Of a DNA stretch of 64,000 nucleotides, positions 1 through 14,700 are shown one piece after another (within the stretch, counting starts at the first letter, position 1; each line of letters opens with the position of its first letter). The position numbers were made by a program, and so were the translations under genes. The DNA is from Caenorhabditis elegans (taxonomy: Eukaryota > Nematoda > Chromadorea > Rhabditida > Rhabditidae). Location of the stretch: positions 9,110,501-9,174,500 of the forward strand of contig NC_003280.10 of the NCBI RefSeq assembly GCF_000002985.6, given 5' to 3'. The notes below the pieces were generated by a model. That model had not been told where the DNA came from, made no database searches, and saw nothing but the letters and a program-made list of their open reading frames with translations.

Positions 1-548
1 GTTGAGATCATTCTTGGAGAAGGATATCTACGAGAGACACTATGCGTATTTCAAAATGATAACATTTGACAATCTACCGGCGAAGCAGCTCTATATTTAT
101 GGACCTGCAGACTTAGTGAGTTGAATTTTCAAAATAAAAGAAAAAAATAGGTATTCTGAAATCCAAAATTGAAAAAAGCTAAAAAGCTTCTTTTTGTTTA
201 CACTTCCTAAATTTTTTGCTAGTTTTTACAGTGTTTTAATTGTTTTATTCTAGATTCTAGAATCTAGATTTAACACATTTTTAGCTTAACAAATTTTTCC
301 AGGTTTGCTCCGAAGAATCCATCGAAGAATACGCCCAGTTAATGGAGCAACGTGGTGTTTCAATCTCAAAACTTCGTCTTCTCGATTCTTTGCACTGCCA
401 ACATCTCCGATCTCATCCCGTGACGTACACTCAAGAATGCCTAGACTTTGTGAAATCAGGCCATCTACCAGCGAATAGAAGTCGTGTGCCGTTAGAAATA
501 ACTGAAGAAGCTGCACAAAATGATGTACCTGAAGAGCTTGCCTACTAG
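1..548 (+). CDS. TMEM53/DUF829 family protein, C-terminal part (5' truncated by window)
   Basis: Two exons are visible: 2-115 (donor GTGAGT) and 303-548 (acceptor TTTTTCCAG), joined in phase 0 and ending in TAG. The joined 119 or so residues contain the DUF829 C-terminal pattern: a strand with LYIYGPADLV, then EE.I.EYA..MEQRGV.ISK, then DSLHCQHLRSHPVTY, which matches the conserved S.HV.H.R..P..Y block of the TMEM53 alpha/beta-hydrolase-like family. The histidine in HCQH sits where the family keeps its hydrolase-fold His. Human TMEM53 is a nuclear-envelope membrane protein, but the catalytic activity of the family is unproven. The start and the N-terminal half lie outside the window. A short acidic tail (EITEEAAQNDVPEELAY) follows the domain. 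The family call is from pattern recognition only. Confidence 0.72.
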
Positions 549-2790
549 ATTCATATCTATAGATTTTTATTGTTTCTCTTAATATTTATAGATGGTAATT
601 CGCATAATTACTTATATATTAATTGACCGGTTCTTCCCATCTCCTTTCCCAACGTTCCATCTCTATGTCCCAGTTTTATTCGCTTTAAAAGCTTTTGCTT
701 GATACTATTGACATTAGATATAAATTATTACTTTTTGAAAGTCCCTGCTATTACACGAAAAAAAGTTTCCTTCCTTCTAAAAAAAACTAAACTAAAAACA
801 GAATCTTGGAAGCGTAAATATTATTTAGATGAGGGGCTCCTTATTACGTATGCCGGTGCGTGCACTTTCTATTTTCTTCCTTTTTTTCTGAATTTTTTAT
901 TTTCAGCCAGGCGTTTCCCTTTCGACGTAATTTGTTCTCGAAATCACCTGAAATGTGAATGGGTGGGCAGAGGAAACACAAAAAAAGAGAGAATTCAAAT
1001 TGATTCTGATGTGATGCCATTTCCACTAATCTCTCAATTCTTACTCCCACCATTTTTTTGCAATGATTTCCGAATTTGTGACTGCTTTTTCGTTCCGATT
1101 TCATTTTGATGACCGTGTACAAAAAGATGAGCAGACAACCATAACGAACGCGAAATTGTATGGAATCGTGAGAGACATAAGTATGATTAGAGAAAATACG
1201 AAGTTATCAATTATGAGTAGATACTACTGTTGATATTGTAAATTGGAAAGTGAATCACAAATCATGACTATTGGAGACCAATGAAACACTTTCAGATTTA
1301 TGTTCGAAACTTCGTACCCAACTTGGTTCCGAAATTGGCAAAACTTGGCCAATTCCTGGTTCACGAATGTACAATTCAAAAGCCTCTAGATATCAGCACA
1401 AATAAGCCAAATAAAACATGAAGTTAGTAATAATAAAAGATAATTAGCATCGATCGTGTTAGGCCGAATGACTATTCTTATGCAAATTACGGTGTTTCTA
1501 TGAAAAAATTAAGTGCAAGTGCCGAAAAAAATCTACCAATCAAAATTAACTTTGCAAATGCGATACAAATTCCCAAATGCAATGAACTGATATCTACCGT
1601 ACTTTCCAAATGGTATGGTACACGGTATGTTACCTTGAATAAAACTTGTTTTGATATCTAGACGAGTTGTTTGGTATGCTGAATAACATGGTAAAACAGT
1701 TCAAAAAATTAAAAAATGTTTGTAACTGTAGTCAAAATCTGGCTATTACTAATAATATGTTATCACGTATTACAAATATGAAAGATCTAGGACCGAACAT
1801 GCAAAAATAGTATAAATTACTTTGAAAAAAAACCTTTTTTTTGCATTGTGCCAAAAACAAAACCTCAAACAATTTCAAAAAGAAAATCAAAATATGTTTA
1901 GATTTTGTAAAAATGATCTAGAGTATTTCTGGTCTAGTTGAAGTATGTGCAGACAAAATTCTCGAATGTCATAATCGAACACTCCAGAGTAAAATGTTCA
2001 TTAACAGTTTTAGTAAATTGCCAAATTTTCCAAAAAATGTTTTCTGGTCGACTTCCAAAATTGGATTTACTGAAACATGAGTTTTTATTACTCTCGGTTT
2101 TTATTAATTTGAAAAACCGGATCAGAAAGCTTCAAACCCCTGCAAAAAACGTATTATATTTTAGTTATTATTGGGTGCATAAACAAGATCTATGGGTAAA
2201 AGACTAATGAGGTCAGGCCTAAAAAGAATGAAAAACAAGATGAGCTCTGAAAAAGCCAATGAACTTCCAAAAAGATAAGTGGCTGATGGAAAGGCAAATA
2301 CAGAAGTCAAAGGAGCGGAGAGAAATGAGGGAAAAGAGACGGAGAACGTGAAGCAAGCACACTGACACATTATTTACGGTAACATTTTTCTGCGAACTTT
2401 ATCCATTTCCTCTCTTTCTCTCTCCATTTACCTTTCTAAATGTCAATTGGGTGGTGGAAAGAGAGAATGAAAAATAGAGAGAATGAGAAACTTCTGGATT
2501 CTCTCAATTTTCAATGTTTTCTTTCAATGTTCGTTTGTCTATCTGCGTCTATGGATGTCATGGATCTGGAAAATAGAGAGAAAGAGATAGAGATAGAAAA
2601 AGAGAGAAAAAGGAAAAGAACGAGTCAGCAGAGGAAAAGAGACAAGAGTGAGTGTGCGTGTGACTCATTCTCGGGGCCCCCGCCGACTAACCCCCATCGC
2701 CATCGTCGTCAACCGATTCGTCATCAACTTCTCTTCCTCTCTATTCAATTCTTATTTGTCAAAAGGTTTTGAAATCAAAATAAAACAAAA
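549..2790. other. Intergenic region and jun-1 distal promoter/5' UTR
   Basis: No convincing gene is seen on either strand. The proximal part (2400-2790) differs from the rest: it has CT-rich and GA-rich tracts (GAGA-type repeats at about 2568-2650), an AP-1 site at 2661-2667 and a short GC-rich block (about 2672-2700) before the first jun-1 start codon. The remainder is AT-rich and holds only short chance ORFs. Confidence 0.6.
2661..2667. promoter_or_regulatory. Perfect AP-1 (TRE) site upstream of jun-1 first exon A
   Basis: The sequence is GTGACTCAT with core TGACTCA, about 124 bp before the ATG at 2791 and next to a GA-rich tract. It matches the high-affinity Fos/Jun consensus. Function is inferred. 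Confidence 0.55.
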
Positions 2791-5700
2791 ATGGAAGAGG
2801 ATCAAGAGGAACCACCATCCTCATCAACATCATCAGAATCTCCAGAAGTTGTTCTAAAAGCTCCAAAAGCTCCAACTCGAAGAAGGAAAAATTCCAAAAA
2901 GGGTTAGTTTGTTTGTCTAGTTCAAAAGTTTTGGAATACTTGATGATAAACCTGTCACAATAGGAAATGGACAATCATGGTTACAAAACTATAGTTTCAC
3001 TACTATCAAAATGCCAAATTACAACTACCAAACATTTGTGATCTCGTGATTTTATCGTTAATTGATGAAGTTGTTTGTCAAAACATTATATCAATTTGTA
3101 GATCTATGTTTAATATGAATTCTTTGAACCCATAAAAAGTTTATGACGCGTGCCAAAAAAAACAGGTGGTTGTTAAAATTGTTTTGTATTTTTCTTAAAT
3201 GATTTGTAAAATTAAATCATATTGTTTCTTACCAAATTGAAAGTTTTTCTATGCAACAATTTCCTTTCAACTGGACATAAAACACTTAAAAATAGAGTAA
3301 ACGGTATAATCCTGGCTCCGCCCACTTTTATGAATGTTCATCATTACATTTTAATCATCACAAAAACTACGAGCGAGACTCTAATTCGGAGAGAGACGCA
3401 GTGATCGAGAAAAAAAAATCGAGTTGACACGTGATTTTCGATTCCAACGACGCAGCTACTGTAGTGATCGAAGCGGCGCACAGCTTTTCCCGCCCGTTCC
3501 ATCTGGCAACTGTCTGCGTCTCTTCGTCTTATATGGTCTCTTTTCTTCGAACTGTTTTTTGTTGATAAACGCATATGCCTAGTTTAGCGGAAGTGTAGAG
3601 GCATTAGGGTTAGGATCTAGGAACTTGAAACTATATATATATATATATTCCTAGACCATATTCTGTAAACTTGGTAAATTTTTTGAACTTTCATTAAACC
3701 TAAATTCTTGATTAATATTTAAAATTGCAATTAACGGTAAAACTATGTTTTTTTGGAAAATCTCTACCTCCTACTCTAGCTTGTCCCCTAGCTTTACTTT
3801 GAAGATTTGTATTATTCAAATCCTTCAAAAAAAGCTTAAATATATTATGGTATACAAATCCGACAAACCTCATTTCTCTAAAACCTTCATCTAGAAATTT
3901 AACATATTTCAAACCCGACATTTTTTCACAAGAACTACCTAATAAATCACCACAATATGTCTCTCCGCCCTCTCTTGGTTTGAGAGCAATATTTCATTGG
4001 TTCGACCTGATTGTGCCAAATGATAAGACTAACAGCTGTTCCTTTCGGAAGTTTCATTATTAGCTCATCAGATCATTTTAGTACACTATTTGGGTTTTTT
4101 AAGGTTTTGTCGAAATTTATAGTTAGGTATTTTGAAAACGTTCTTCGAAGTCATATTGACAAAAGTACAATACGAAAATACAAAACACACTATAAGTACA
4201 GAAAATTCAAGCAAAAGTTCAAACAATGCTATTTTAAAATTGATTTTGAACGATCGAATGCTATAAAAAATCTAAAATGATCTTACAAATGGCTTATCCC
4301 GGCCCTTCGCTTCTCTATTTTACGTCGAATTTCTCGTTATCAAGATTTTTGCAAAGAAGATGTTTAAAAGTTTGTCTTGAAATTTTTTTTAGCTACGTGA
4401 GCTGAACTAATTTTCGATGCGTTTATTCTCGAACTTTGGTTTCTTAATTTCCATTTTATCCAGACATATTTTGTTCATTCGTTCTATCCGTTCCCATTCA
4501 TTTCTTGGAATGAGTCATCGGGCTTTCGTAAATGTTTTGACACACACTTTGCCCCTTTTTTCCTTCCCATCTTTCAGTTTTTAGGCTCTGATTTCTGTTC
4601 CATAACATGCATGGGTAATGAGATGAAAGAGGCTATGGCAACTCTTGCGAAACAGTCATATGTTTGATGAAATATTCAGGCGAATCTCTGTTAGTATTTG
4701 TTCTCATTTTCTGCAGAAGTTGTTTCAATTTTAGAATGGAACCTGTAGGTAGTTAGTCATTTTGAACTCAGTTTTAGCTAGGTTACCCATAGTAGATCTA
4801 TCTAGAGAGGTGCATCCTCAGGATCCACTGCCTGCCTCAAACCTACCCGCCCCTCCTGGCTTCATATTTTTGATTCAACGATGTTTGGCGCTCGAATTGT
4901 GTTAACTCATGAGTTATTAATATTTCTAGGCACAAGGCAGGCAAGGGTTGCCGTGAAGGCAAGCCAAGTTCCGATGAGGCGCATGAAGCCCTAGTTTCAG
5001 CCAATTCCCATCAAACCTGACACTAATCTTTAAAGAACATATTCATGACGTTCTGCTCGTGGAAGACTGATCTGCTCTAATATTTTCTTTTTGATGTTTA
5101 TCTCTGAGCTTTTCTGGTTCTCTAGTTTCATCTACATTTTCTGTTAGAGAACATCTGAGAATCTTTTTCTTCTTCTCTTTTTTTCACTTTTTCTATTTTC
5201 CCACCATCATAAACACAAATTAAAGAACGTGCTTGGATGGAGCATTATGAAAGTTTTTCACTTTCCTTTTTCGTGTCGCGTATTCAAAAACTTTAAACAA
5301 CATTTCCCACCAACTTTTTCTGCTAATCAGCGTAGTTCCAAGAACATCGTTAACATGTTTTGTTAATCAAATCTAACACGCGTTTCATGATCAATTGATG
5401 TTTGTGTTATGAAGTTATCTGAAACATTTTTCTTCATATATATTGAATCTATTTTTTTGTTATGCTTTTCTCGATTCCCGCCAATTTAGGATATATTCTT
5501 GTTGGAATTGTACTTCCTAAATGTGCTGATATTTTGGAAAACAATTATTTTCCGGGTCTTTTGATTTGATCTATGATTTTGCAGTGGCTGAATTTTAAAT
5601 AATTATCAAAGAAATCATAGTTTTTGTAAATATACCTAAAGAACATAACCGTATTTTAATATGGAATTGATCAGAAAATAATCAATCAGTTGTTTCAAGA

Positions 5701-8700
5701 ATCACCAAGAAATGGAAATTTATAATTCTCTATCCTACCAAAAATAGAATCGATTTCAAGTTTTTTCACATAACTAGAAATTTTAAAATAACCACCAGAA
5801 CCACAGTTAAGGTAAATGGAACACAAAGTTGACTGTAAGGGGTTCGAGGGACGAAAGGCGCCTCGGTCACGCCTCGACCGAGTGGAATGCCTACTAGAAG
5901 CACAGCATCAGAGACTGTTCACGACATTTAACAGTTACAGTGATATGGTAAATAACGAATTAGCAATATAATTCTTCCCGTTTGTCTTGAAATTGTAAGC
6001 AATTCAGTGTGCTTTCAGTTCATCCTGAAATGTCGGGTTGTTGAGTAGTGAGTCATACTCGCTTATCACCAAAAATGGTTCTCCACCTCCATCTCATTCT
6101 CTCATCGTTTCGTTTCGTTTTCTTCTTCTTCGTTTTCCGATTCTCATTCTTCTCTATTTATTTTGTGAATCGATGATGAATAACTCGTTTGATATGAATG
6201 TGACACAACATACCAACTCTTCACCATGTAAGGGTTCATTTTAAGAGTGACAGTTTCATTTTCAAATGACACGAATACCAAAAGACTAATTCCAATCTCT
6301 GAAGTATTAAAAGTTAACTTTCAGATCGGCGACAGGATATGGAAGTAGATGATGGCGAGAAGGAAAGCACAGCACAGTACTGTAAAGGATTTTATGGTGA
6401 GAATTTTGAATATTGAAATGAATGGAAATTTTAAAATAAAAAAAGAAAGTCACAAATTGAGAACTCAAGAATAATCGTTTGCTGATCAAATATTCAAAAA
6501 ATGGAAATCACAAAGTAAAAACGTCAACAAAACTGTTGTGTGACTGATAAATGAATGTCTTTCTCATCACAATCAGAAGGTGGCATACTACTTTAAAACA
6601 ATTGTACCACTGTTATGACTGGATGGAAAATGAAAAAAAAACTAACTTAGATATACATAGTCAAGATTTTTTTAAAGTTTTCACCTGAAAAAATTAATTG
6701 ATTTCAATTTTAAATTTTCTGCACGCCAGAATATCATTAATCCTACACCTAGTACCACAAATTTTGAAAAAAAGTAAAAACTATTTTGAACCGAATTAAG
6801 ACAAAAGAAATACTCGACAACTTGCCGCAGCTAATTCAGCAACTTCAAAAGAAAAAACTCAACTCAATTGACTTATAAAAGTTACAATATTTTTTTTGGG
6901 GACTAATTTTCATGAATAGTTAACAGCTCTTCCTAAGCAAAAAAAAATAATTCAAAATTTTTAAAAATTTTTTTCAAGTTTAAAACGAAAGTACGCAACT
7001 TTAGAAAATTGATTTTTTTAACTTTGATGCTTTTGCTGTCATTTAAAATTTGCTGTCACGTGGAACTTTGTTAACGGCCACGAAAAAGTACGATTTTTTG
7101 CTTCTGAAAACTCAGAATTTGTACCTAGAATTCTTAAAGTAGTTGAATAATAAATCAAAAAGAATGATGTCAAATCTCTAACAATCCTAAAAACAAGCAA
7201 CATATATCGATATTCAATCAATTTCATTTATTAACCAATATAATTCTGCGAACTGAAAATAGCTGGAAAAGTCATGTGAATCTTGGAAATCTAAATAAAT
7301 CTCGTTCAAAATTCCATTATTATAATGTTATTCTGACTCCATTCACACCGATTACGTAAACATTCACGAGTTTCTAGAGAACTGATTTTCAGTTCTTTAA
7401 ACTTTAAAAATATGTAATTACATTTGTTGGTTCTGCTTATCCAATGTGATGCCATGCGCATCAATTTTCGGTTTCGCATTGATAATTTCTTGGAATTCGA
7501 AATGAACCGGAAGTGACGTTGCACTTTTAACTAACTGAATTATGGTAACTATTGCGAAATTAGTATTGAGAAAAGCTGGAAGTCTTATCTTACAACACCA
7601 GAAAATAAAGTCTATTGATAAAAAGATGCCAATTTGAAATGATAATACTCGCCCATTACTTCTCTTCTCACCACAATTTCATTTTCAGTCAACTAGAAAA
7701 AGTGTAAGAAATGAAAATGAAAATAGGATCTCATATAAATATCATCATAATAACAAAAGGACGTTCTAGTAATTAGTTCAGAGTGCATTAAGTGGGGGAG
7801 AAGGGAAACAAATGGGCGGAGTTATTGGATGGAAAAATGGCAAAACAAGTATCAGAAAAAGGGTCGAAGGACCGCCTCTGTTTTGAGCAGTGAGCTGTCT
7901 CGTTGAGCTGCTCTGAGAAATCGAGAGAGAGAGCCCTTGTCCACTACTTGCTCATTGAGCACAGAACGCAGAATTCTTGAGTTCTGGATTCCGAACCATC
8001 TGCTTCTTTATTTGAAACTTTCTCTGGAGTCGAACGATAAAATCTTTGAAATATGATTTTTAGTAGTTCAACATTGATAGGTAATTTTTTATTATTTCAA
8101 AATTTTATTTGAATTTTTCATCACAAAATGTTTATAATTTAGTTGAAGCAATATAGCTTCTTATTTGAAAAAAAAACTAGTTTCAGTAGTCTATAATGTT
8201 TCTCATAACATACAATTTCAGGGTAGTTTTCAAAAAATTAAAGAAAAACCTGTGTGTTGAGGTCTATAAGTCTATAATTAAAGTTTTCTTGAGCACAAAG
8301 TCTCGTGATACTTTTGATATTTTAATTCCAGTTAAAACTTTCATCATGTCACGTAACTTCCAATTTCATAATGAACTTTTAACTTGAACCGGAATTAGAA
8401 AACAACCTAATCTTATTATTTTCAAAGCAATTTTGAGTTTTGCTCAACAATATAATCATTGAGAACATTTTTTGTCTATCGTTTGTAAATAAATAATTAT
8501 CTAGACACAAGTTCCTTGTATATATATATTAGTAGTCGTCTGGCTTCATCATGTAACCTGTGTTCTACACCATTAATTGGTGTGAGATTGTTTTTGGGAG
8601 CCAACAGTGCTGGGAGGTGGCACTACCTTCTTCGGCGAATAATATAGTTAGCATTCGATTCGTAGAACAACAAATGATGTCGCAAAGGGACAACGGTGAA

Positions 8701-11700
8701 AAACATACATCTGGACTGAATTGAGTCGCTATAATTTTTGACTGGAAATTTGTTGTTCTGCTAGATTAGAAATAACTCTAAAAAGTTCAAAACGTTCAAA
8801 CATTGGGCCAATTATGCTTCAATCACACAACTTTATCACTTTTTTTTGGCGTGTACCGCAAATCTATAAAGCTGCCTTTCTTGGCCCATAATTCAAGTAG
8901 AAGTATGGCAAATATTTCATTTAATGGAACTATAATTTATTTCAATTGAAAATTTAAAGAATTATTTCAGAGTTGAAATTTGGCGAGAAAACGTTGATGA
9001 AGCTTTTTTCTGAAAATCGCTACAATTTGGGATTATTTTCTTCAAATTTTCAAATAAAACTAAACCTAATTTTTGAGTCAATGAATTATTATCTCTGAAC
9101 TGCTACATTAATTTTAAATTTTAAAATTTGGTAAACCTCACCAAAATGGGTGTTTTATATATGTACTGTAAAAATGTGCCGCACATCCCTATTCCGAAAG
9201 ATTTCTCATAATTGGGTCAAAGCTGAACCCTCAAAATGAAATTTTTCAACTGAAAAATCGTAGTTTCCACATCATTTCTTGTTGGCCTAAGATCATCCAA
9301 GATGCCAGAGATCACTTGAAAGATAATCATTTGAAATTTGAATGTTCAAAAATTATCTGAAAGTACATTTTTACTCTGTATTTTGATTTCTGGACTCTCG
9401 CTGAGAACCAAGAAGTTTCATTCTCGATTGAACTGAAATTAAATAAAAGCTAAAATAAAAACTGAAATAATTATCATCAGAAGCGCCTGATATTTGATAT
9501 GTTAATTTTTTCATACTGTTCTTTTTGTGGTGTTTTGATCAAAAAGTACAACTGGCATGAGAATTTCTATGAAATTAATTTTTGTTGTGATATTAAACAG
9601 AGAACACAACTAGTTTTCTTGTGCCAATATTTCTTTAAAAAAGTGCAAACTCATGCTAAATATTTGTATTTTCAGATGCCCTTCGTGTTATGCAAACCAC
9701 CAATAAATATGAATTCACTGGAGGAGCTGTTTCATCTCCAGTTCTCCCCGTTTTACAGACAGCAGCATTCAGTCCAATCACACCGGCATCTGCAAGGTAA
9801 ACAATTCAATATTCCAAGACAAATACCAATTTTCTGAAATAGAACTCTGAAAAGGTCATATGTACTATAGTTACTTCCATTATAATTCCATGTATCTTCA
9901 TCTCATCACCAACTAAGAGATTAGTTCCGAAAAAGTGCCATTTCTTAATTTAGTACATCTCGCCCGCTGTTTTATCGTTTTATTTCTCGTTTTTTACAAT
10001 TTCGGACATTAATATCAGGCGAATAATCCGAGAGATGGATATATGATAATCCCAATCACAAGGTCCAAATGACACCTACATCGTCATCAAAAAGCATTGG
10101 GAGGATATATTTGATAGGCTTTAAAAAAAAGGGAAATTATAGGAAATGAAGATTTTCGAAATTAAAATCCCAGGGCAATTTAATTTAAAAAAAACTTCCT
10201 CAAAACATTCAAATTCTAAAAAGAAAAACAATACAATTGAATAATTAAACAAATCGGAATCGTATTTCAGATTGTTTTAGAATCAATAAAAAAAATTTCA
10301 GCGACATGCACACAATTGTAATGTCTTTATTGGGTAATACTCCAATAACAAGCGGCCCATCAATTGCTCCACTGTCATCACCAACTTTATTGCCACTGGT
10401 CACCTCAGGAGATCTGGAGTAAGTGAAGATCATGTTATTTATTGCGGAAGAATTATGTGTTAGATCAAAAGATCATTGAGCAACAAATTCAAATGTATTT
10501 ACATGTTTTTTCAAAGAATTGTGGGTGAGATGTGATGCGAAGAGTGACGTAAATTTCAAGAAGGAAGGCGAGAGAGGGAACAAATAAGAAAGAGTAACTT
10601 ATTGAAAAGACTGGGAAATGAATGAAAGAATAATCACTCTAAAAACTAATTTCTATCTATGAATCATATGACCCTGAAACATTCTCACACTCACAAACCA
10701 GCTTCACACAAATCCAACAAAACAGGAAATAGATGCTCACGTGCCCTTGCGGATAAACGTCATTTTCGGTTGAGATATGAAAAAAGTGTATGAAAAATAA
10801 TGAACTGAAAAAATAAAGTGTGAGGGGAAGATATTCAATGCAACATGATTTCGCAGTTTAACTGGAAATATAAAATTTCAGAAACAAAATAAAAACGATC
10901 ACTGCCTAGTCGCCAAAAAAGATGGTAACTTGGAGCCCACACGGTCTGGCACGGTCTCACTCAAATTAAACTCTGCTTACGTCATGCCTTGAAAATTTGT
11001 AACTCACTAGGTGCGGTAACTTGTAGAAATTTTTTTTATCGTCGGAAAGCTGTTCTCACCTACTTAAATGTGTTTTTTCGAATGAATAAAAATTCTGAAA
11101 CTGAAACTTCAAAAACCAGCAAGTTCTGAAGTAAGTTTTTGAATTTTACTTGCGGTTAACTGGCTCAAATGTTACAAACCAGGGATGTTAACTCTTCTAG
11201 ATGACAATGTTAGGAGGTCTTAGATAAAATTTCGGATAAAGCAGTTTTGGGAAGAACATCTCAAAACTCCAAAAATTGGGCAATATCAATCAAAAATGTT
11301 TATGTTCTAAATTGAAGGTTAAATTGGTTTTTTTAAAATGAAATCTAACACTATTTTTTGGATATAGAAATTTTTTTGATATGTCCCTTTTCAAACTCCA
11401 ACTTTTCGAACCCTTCAGCATTAGAAAAATCTCGTGTTTATCCGGTCACTTGATTTCGAAAAAAATTTTCTCACGGTAGATTTTTGGTATAAAATCCTTT
11501 TGGTAAACCACTGTGAAATTTCCTCAAAACAGAAAAAGACTAGGCATTTACCCAGCAATAGAAGTGAGTAAATATTCCGCATAATGGTTCCTTTTTTCTG
11601 GACGCGACGGAGACAACAACTAAACAAAATACAATCGATCGGAGACTAGTCTCTCTATTTCACAAAAAAAAAGAGAAAAAGAAAATCGTAGTCGTCATTT

Positions 11701-14700
11701 CGTTTTCTTTCCAAAAACATACAAACTACACGTGCATGTTTTGAAAACAAATCGTCCAACCCGTATCTTCCCGTACATTGTATAGTCCTTTATTCTTTTC
11801 AGCGATCTATCGATGAAGATTCTGGCCTCGTCTGCCATTCCCGGTCCACCAATAATTTCGTCGTCCAATTCGCCAGACTCTTCCACAACTGCGGTTACCA
11901 CTTCTCAAATTACGGCTTTTCAACCGCTTCTAAACAATTTCGTTTCGTCAACAACCGCCTCCACTTCACGTCCTGATAAACTCAATTTAACTGTGAGTTT
12001 TTTTACCGTTAAAAAAGCGTTACCTGTAAACCCAAAAAACTGCTCTGAGAAACCACAAGATTCAAATACTCGCCTGGAAAATAGAAATATTTCATAATTT
12101 TGTTAGGAGATGAAGCAATTTTACAAAAACTTTACACATTAATTTTTATATAGAACTTAACAATTTAGATTGCATGCATAAGTGTAAAAATGCTCAAAGT
12201 GTGTAATATTACAATGTAGAAAAAATGTGAACATATGTCAATTATGTTTATGAAAAATACTTGGAAATATTTTTCAAAATTAAAAGAAATTAAATTTTAG
12301 CTCCAAACCGCAAAATATCATGACAAAAATTCACAACTTTTGAAAGAGTTTTGAAAAATTTTCATTCAACATTTTGGTAAATTTCCAATTTTAAGATAAA
12401 TTTGAAAAACTTACGATACAATCCAATGCATCAAATTTGACGCGCAAGTTTGTTTACGGTTGCCTCTGTCATCCCTTAATTGACCATAATGAATGTTTTT
12501 CAAGGAAAAGCATTTCTAGCTGACCAGAAAACGTATTCAAAACATAAACAATGAAGAGAACAAAACACGATGACAAAATTTCAGATTCATCAGATCTTGT
12601 TTTTTTTTTGACGATTTTGAGTTTTTTTTTCTATAGAAAGTATAATTTTCATTGAATGCACACAAAAATTTAATCGAAAAATATTTTGTGCACATTTATT
12701 AGGCATGCAATTTACCATTTAGAGCATTTTTAAATTTTCAGCCACCACAACAATCCGCAGAAATTTACGCTTTCAACGGTGTCAACAGTGACGATTCAGA
12801 CGGTGGATTAGATTCTCGAAGTGCTTCACGATGCGGGTAAGTTCAGATAATTTTACCTCTCTCTCTTCAAGTGACATTCCAACCATCTCCGACTCCTTGA
12901 GCTCACACAATTAGGCACGGCGAGCCGTTTTGCAGAACAGAAAAATTAAGAAAAAGAGAAGAGGAAAAAAAGAAGAGTATTCAGTTCTTCGGGCTTCTTC
13001 TTCTACTTATTTTCCTCTCTTTTTCTTTTTTCTTCATAGTCTTTTTATAGCAAAAATACTCCTCTCCTCGTTCTCAATATATATTCCAAAAATTTTATGA
13101 TGCAAAAATAGTGAAGAAGTCTCTCCATCCGGGATTCATTCATAATTCATCAATTTCTTGCTCATTTTTTCAGTGTCCAAGGGGTTCACAGGGCATTCCT
13201 CTTGCACAAAAATGTTTTATTCTGTCTGTACTTTTAATTGAATTAAAATTCTTCAAATATCATAACCAATATTTCCTTCTCACCTATGCTTGTTCAAAGA
13301 TGGACAACAATTTGAAGCAAGAACAGATATATGATTTTTATGCCCAAATGGGCAACTACAACTAATGTTTTTTTTTGCTTAATGATATATTTTTGATTTT
13401 TGGAACCTATTACCTCAACTGAATAATTTGAAATAAGTGGAACTTCTGAAAATAGATTCAATTTATTTTTTGTCTGAAAACAGACTATTGGATTGAACTT
13501 TTATTTAATTGGGTAGAAACATTGCAATTTAAAATTTGAAGTTTTATGAAAAAATTGTGTACCGTATTCTTTTTTATTTGCAAATGTGGGTCCTGTTCTT
13601 TTGCCTACAAGTTATAAAAATACTTTCAAGAAAGTCGAGAGCTCTCAGTTACCACCAAAAAGTTTACTTTTGAAAATTTGAAAGCTATATTCTGTTGGAA
13701 AAGTTTGAACAGCAGACACCTGTCAGATTTCGCAACACTGTCCTTTTTTGTATAATAAACCTCTTAGTACTGGTCAAACAAAAAAGTCAAGATTAAGTGC
13801 AAGAATCTGCATAATCTTTTTTGCAACAAAAAACTAGTTCATCCATTCAAAGTTGCAACATTTCCAATTCCACCCACTCTTTTGAAATTCAATTGCTATA
13901 TATCACCTGCCTCCCTGCAGTCTATATTCATTTTTCTACCCTTGAACTTCTTTCATTTGCAAGAATTATCTGTCTGTTCTGTTTTCATAGGCCACCCTCC
14001 TAGATGATGATGATGGTGACTAAGCATTAAAACTGGAAGTTAGATAACGATTTGACTCATACAGTTCCTACCAGAATGACCCTGAATATGAGTCATCTGG
14101 AATAAAACAACACAGATTGAGTACTTTTGGTAAACGACCACATGGCTTCGATTGGACAGGTTGAATTATTACTTTAGATGCATCTTCTCTGTTCGTTCAC
14201 TAATCATTCGGAGAATTTGAAGAATGTTTTTCAAGGATATCTGACTTTACGCACTCAGAGTATACTACAATTTCAGTCAATTTAAGTCTTTCATTGTGAG
14301 AATCATTGGAGTTGTATGCATCTTCTCTTAATTTCGACTTGTTTTACATGGACTGCAAGAGCTTTTGGAAGATTTTCGAATATATATTTTTAATGCAATA
14401 GAAGGTATAAAATTTTGAGACCTAGTTTTGTTTAAGAAAATGCTTATACTGAGCAAAGCCAATCATCAAAAATGCTAAATTCCACTACACTGTTTAATAT
14501 ATTTATCTTTGTATTAATAGCATTCAAAATCGTTGTAACAATTTTTAATCCATTCCAAAATGTATTCACGAACTTTCCCTAAATAATCCATGTAACTTCA
14601 ATATTTTAATTCAACATCAGGAACACTCTGCTGTTCGTCAAATTTGTGCAAGGAAGTTGTTTTTAGTTTCTCCCAAAAACATGTGATGATTATACTCAAA

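Noticed and set aside
3600..3615. TTAGGGTTAGG string resembling vertebrate telomere repeat
   Set aside because: Only about one and a half units, and the C. elegans telomere repeat is TTAGGC.
9499..9837. 112-codon plus-strand ORF
   Set aside because: It overlaps the jun-1 exon 9676-9796 in the wrong frame; the in-phase frame gives the JUN-1 sequence.
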